In this document: positions 61,550 to 64,000 of the stretch, one piece after another
Numbering within the stretch: the first letter of the stretch is position 1
How the letters are laid out: each line of letters opens with the position of its first letter
From: Roseovarius indicus
GTDB taxonomy: Bacteria; Pseudomonadota; Alphaproteobacteria; Rhodobacterales; Rhodobacteraceae
NCBI RefSeq assembly: GCF_008728195.1
Contig: NZ_CP031598.1
Location: forward strand, 5,146,001 to 5,210,000
Length of the DNA: 64,000 nucleotides
Direction of reading: 5' to 3'
Notes under the pieces: model-generated
What the model was told of the DNA's origin: nothing
Database searches by the model: none
Seen by the model: the letters and a program-made list of their open reading frames with translations, nothing else
Translations under genes and position numbers: made by a program

Positions 61550-63127
61550 CTAGTCAGCGAAAAGTTTCGGCGTTTCCGCAATCTCTAGCGCCTTCTCGGG
61601 CGGGATATCAAGGAAGCGCGCAATCTGCGGCGCGTTCTCGTCGGGTTCCGCGCCTTCGCGGATCACGCTGTGATGCTCGAAATCGGCATCCCTGATCCGG
61701 TCGCTCTCATAGGTCATGTCGCCCCGGATCGTCGGCAACAGCCGCTCCAGCGTCGCGGCCGAGGTCTGCTCGCCCGCCAGCCCCACCCGCTTGGCATGCC
61801 CGGTCAGGTAGGCGTCGGTGAACTCGCACTGGATTTCCAGCATCTTGGTCGTCGACCGGTCCCCGGCGAAGTCATGCAACAGCTCGAGGTTCGACGGGTC
61901 CATGCACACGATCAGCCGATCCGTGTCGAAATAGTCGAACAGCATCCGCATCAACGCCCGCCGGTGCCGCGTCCTCTTCCCAAGCGTCGCCTGGATCCCC
62001 CCGAGATCGGGCAGCGGCGTATCCTCCTCGTTGAAGAGGTAATCGATGGTCGGCACGTTCGCCACCTGCCGGATCCGCTGGATCACCCGCTTCGCCACGT
62101 GCCATTTCTTGCAGATCACGATCATCAGCTCGCGCTCCCGGCCAAGCGAGCTTTCCGTCTCCCAGAACCGGCTGGCAAACCGCCGCCCGACCCGGCCCCG
62201 CCCGGTCAGGAACTTGTAAAGGTTCCGGCCCTCGTCCGAGATCTGAAAGGTGGCCTCCTCGTTGGCATAAAGCGCCCCAAGCCGCGTCTTCAGCTCGGTC
62301 GCCTCGGGGCTGATCTTCCGCGCGAACAACGCATCCTGCGACAGCAGCAGGTCATAGTGATCGTTGTAGAAGGTCACCGGCATCCCGTAATCGGTGAACA
62401 TCAGGAAGGTCAGCGTCCGCGTCCGGATCTCCTTCTCCGGCACCAGGTGCCGAACCAGCGTCTGGAAAAACGTCTCGTCCGGAATCCACGTCGTCGCGAA
62501 GAACCGCATCACGTCGCGCCGCTTCCGCGTGAAGTCGAGAATCCACTCGATCGTCCGCCGCCGCAGGCACCACCACTGGCTCCCGATCTGAATCTGCAGA
62601 TCGGCCGGCACCGACCGCGTCAGCCCCAGCTTCTTCTGCAGGTGATAGGCGGCATAGAACCGCTTCTTCTGCACCCGCTCGTTGAAGTAATGCCGATAGA
62701 TCAACCGGTCTTCCTTGATCCCGGTCTTGATCCAGTCGCTCTCGAAGAAATCGAAGCTCTCGATGTAATCGGCGTCGTCATTGTCGAGAAACTCATGCGC
62801 AAAGGCGGCCGATTTCACCGCCATGCAATCCCCCGACAGCATGTAGAAATGCGTGGCCCGCGGAAACGCCTCCAACGCCGCCTCGACGGCATGGATCGAG
62901 GCCTGCACCAGCGACCATTCCCCCCAGCCGCACCTGATCCGCTTGCGCGCAAAGGTCACGTTGGGGTTGTCGGCCAGCGCCGACCTGATCTTGCGGTAAT
63001 GCTCCGTCTTCGCCCGCGCATCGAAATGGATCGACATGTAATCGCCCACCGCCGTCAGCATCTCGGCCTGACGGATGATGGCGTCGGGGTCTTTATGGCA
63101 CAGAAGGATGAAGGCAATTCTTGCCAT
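61550..63127 (-). CDS. GT14-type glycosyltransferase with DUF5928 domain
   Basis: A 525-residue cytoplasmic protein. The N-terminal 270 residues follow the GT14 (beta-1,6-GlcNAc transferase, Branch) pattern: FILLCHKDPDAI near 6, HFDARAKTEHY near 34, GWGEWSLVQASIHAVEAAL near 67, HFYMLSGDCMAVKS near 92, and FTDYGMPVTFYNDHY near 245. The C-terminal half is DUF5928, found in Rhodobacterales next to such transferases. It probably modifies a surface glycan. It diverges from a sulfotransferase gene. Confidence 0.85.
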   Translation of the reverse strand: MARIAFILLCHKDPDAIIRQAEMLTAVGDYMSIHFDARAKTEHYRKIRSALADNPNVTFARKRIRCGWGEWSLVQASIHAVEAALEAFPRATHFYMLSGDCMAVKSAAFAHEFLDNDDADYIESFDFFESDWIKTGIKEDRLIYRHYFNERVQKKRFYAAYHLQKKLGLTRSVPADLQIQIGSQWWCLRRRTIEWILDFTRKRRDVMRFFATTWIPDETFFQTLVRHLVPEKEIRTRTLTFLMFTDYGMPVTFYNDHYDLLLSQDALFARKISPEATELKTRLGALYANEEATFQISDEGRNLYKFLTGRGRVGRRFASRFWETESSLGRERELMIVICKKWHVAKRVIQRIRQVANVPTIDYLFNEEDTPLPDLGGIQATLGKRTRHRRALMRMLFDYFDTDRLIVCMDPSNLELLHDFAGDRSTTKMLEIQCEFTDAYLTGHAKRVGLAGEQTSAATLERLLPTIRGDMTYESDRIRDADFEHHSVIREGAEPDENAPQIARFLDIPPEKALEIAETPKLFAD

Positions 63128-63277
63128 GACGTGAACGAGCTACCCGATATTATCTTTATTGCGTACAGTGATAGACATGAAGACGCCTTGAAGAAACGTC
63201 CTTTCGCGGCGATTTTCCTCAGGCTACAAAGCTGAAGCCGCAAAAAAAAGGCGGCGAGTGAAGGTGGAGGCAGAAAT

Positions 63278-64000
63278 ATGGGGTTTCCGGGCACATGGAT
63301 GACCGAAAGCGAAAGCGTCGTCTATCGCGTGGTGCCGAAATGCGCCTGCTCGACGATCGGTCAGATCATGTACTATTCCGACCACGGCGAATTCTTCGAC
63401 GGTGACATTCACGACGCGGTCGACGGGCTGCACAAATGGGCCCGCGAAGACAGCCAGCCGCTCATCCGCGCCAACGTGCAGGCGCATAAATCCTATGCCT
63501 TCACCTGCGTGCGCAACCCCTACACCCGCATCCTCTCCAGCTTCTTCGACAAGATCTGCGGCATCCAGCGCAACGGCAAACGCTACCGCGGCAAGCTTGT
63601 CCCGCTGCTGGTACAGAAATACGGCGTCGAGGTCGGCGGCGACGACGGCAAGGACGAGTTCGACCAGATCCAGAGCTTCCGGCGCTTCCTCCTCTTCGCC
63701 CGCGACACCATCCGCTGGAAACGCCCGATGGACCCCGACATTCACTGGTCGGCCATGTCCGGCCACGTCTCCACCTTCATCGTCAACGGCGGCCGCTACG
63801 ACCGCATCTTCTGGACCGAAGCGTTCAACGAAGGCATGCAGCACGTGCTCGACTCCATCGAAACGCCCCACACGGTCGACCTCGCCTCCATCCCCCGCTT
63901 CAACGAAAGCGAAGGCCACGGGCCCAAGCGCGCCCACCCGGTCGAGGACTATTTCGACGACCTCTCGATGCACCTCGTCTACGAAATCTACAAACGCGAT
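63278..64000 (+). CDS. Sulfotransferase family protein, N-terminal part (cut by window edge)
   Basis: The frame starts at the ATG at 63278 (GGTGGAGG upstream) and is open for 241 codons to the edge. VVPKCACSTIGQIMYY near residue 18 is the PAPS 5'-phosphosulfate loop of Sulfotransfer_2 proteins, and TCVRNPYTRILSSFFDK near 73 the 3'-phosphate loop. It should transfer sulfate to a carbohydrate. The divergent glycosyltransferase suggests both modify the same exported glycan. Confidence 0.88.
   Translation, partial: MGFPGTWMTESESVVYRVVPKCACSTIGQIMYYSDHGEFFDGDIHDAVDGLHKWAREDSQPLIRANVQAHKSYAFTCVRNPYTRILSSFFDKICGIQRNGKRYRGKLVPLLVQKYGVEVGGDDGKDEFDQIQSFRRFLLFARDTIRWKRPMDPDIHWSAMSGHVSTFIVNGGRYDRIFWTEAFNEGMQHVLDSIETPHTVDLASIPRFNESEGHGPKRAHPVEDYFDDLSMHLVYEIYKRD

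Overview
The window is about 66% GC and tightly packed. Its gene content points to a marine alphaproteobacterium of the Roseobacter group (Rhodobacterales): an L-malyl-CoA/beta-methylmalyl-CoA lyase closely resembling Rhodobacter Mcl1, a DddQ-type DMSP lyase, a NavBac-type sodium channel, TRAP transport, a taurine:pyruvate aminotransferase-like enzyme and the DUF5928 glycosyltransferase typical of this group. No species is assigned. I see no rRNA operon, CRISPR array, transposase or prophage; one tRNA is present (Ala-GGC).

Layout. 1-9.9 kb: end of an SDR gene, M20 amidohydrolase, mcl1, a desaturase, an MFS permease and a D-glutamate/D-amino-acid operon (dgcN-dgcA-dat), then a GAF histidine kinase. 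10.2-14.5 kb: pncB and a polysaccharide deacetylase, then a clearly AT-richer two-gene insert (12217-14003) encoding an AAA ATPase and a TOPRIM-like protein, which looks like an acquired anti-phage module, then arfB. 14.6-24 kb: a candidate small RNA with a leader peptide, a queuosine-precursor transporter, mepA, an MFS permease, a thioesterase, yggT, recQ, yaaA and a frameshifted hybrid histidine kinase. 24-32 kb: an alpha-2-macroglobulin / glycolipid-binding-domain protein / PBP1C operon. 32-39 kb: DMSP lyase and part of the phenylacetate pathway (paaG-paaI-paaK-tetR diverging from paaZ-paaX). 39-44 kb: a TRAP transporter and a methionine sulfoxide reductase cluster with two adjacent MsrA-type genes. 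44-57 kb: housekeeping and small regulators (tRNA-Ala, YgjP-like peptidase, GntR, antiporter, accA, LysE/Lrp pair, LprI-MliC fusion, class III aminotransferase, HupE, PhyH). 57-64 kb: an orphan ABC ATPase, a sodium channel, a large secreted protein of unknown function, HIT, DUF5928 glycosyltransferase and a sulfotransferase cut by the right edge.

How genes work together. dgcN, dgcA and dat would feed D-amino acids through D-Glu and N-acetyl-Glu. PaaG, PaaZ, PaaI and PaaK are the CoA-ligase and ring-opening part of phenylacetate degradation; the epoxidase genes paaABCDE must lie elsewhere. The A2M protein and PBP1C form the bacterial periplasmic protease-trap and wall-repair pair.

The most interesting non-genic signals are: a 17-nt sequence complementary to the 16S rRNA 3' end used as a ribosome binding site for an 18-residue peptide at 14.7-14.8 kb; two arrays of an 11-bp repeat (2.7 and 14.6 kb); five copies of a 33-bp dispersed element; and a perfect palindrome covering the paaX start codon. 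All functional statements rest on reading the sequence and remembered family features; no database search was run.
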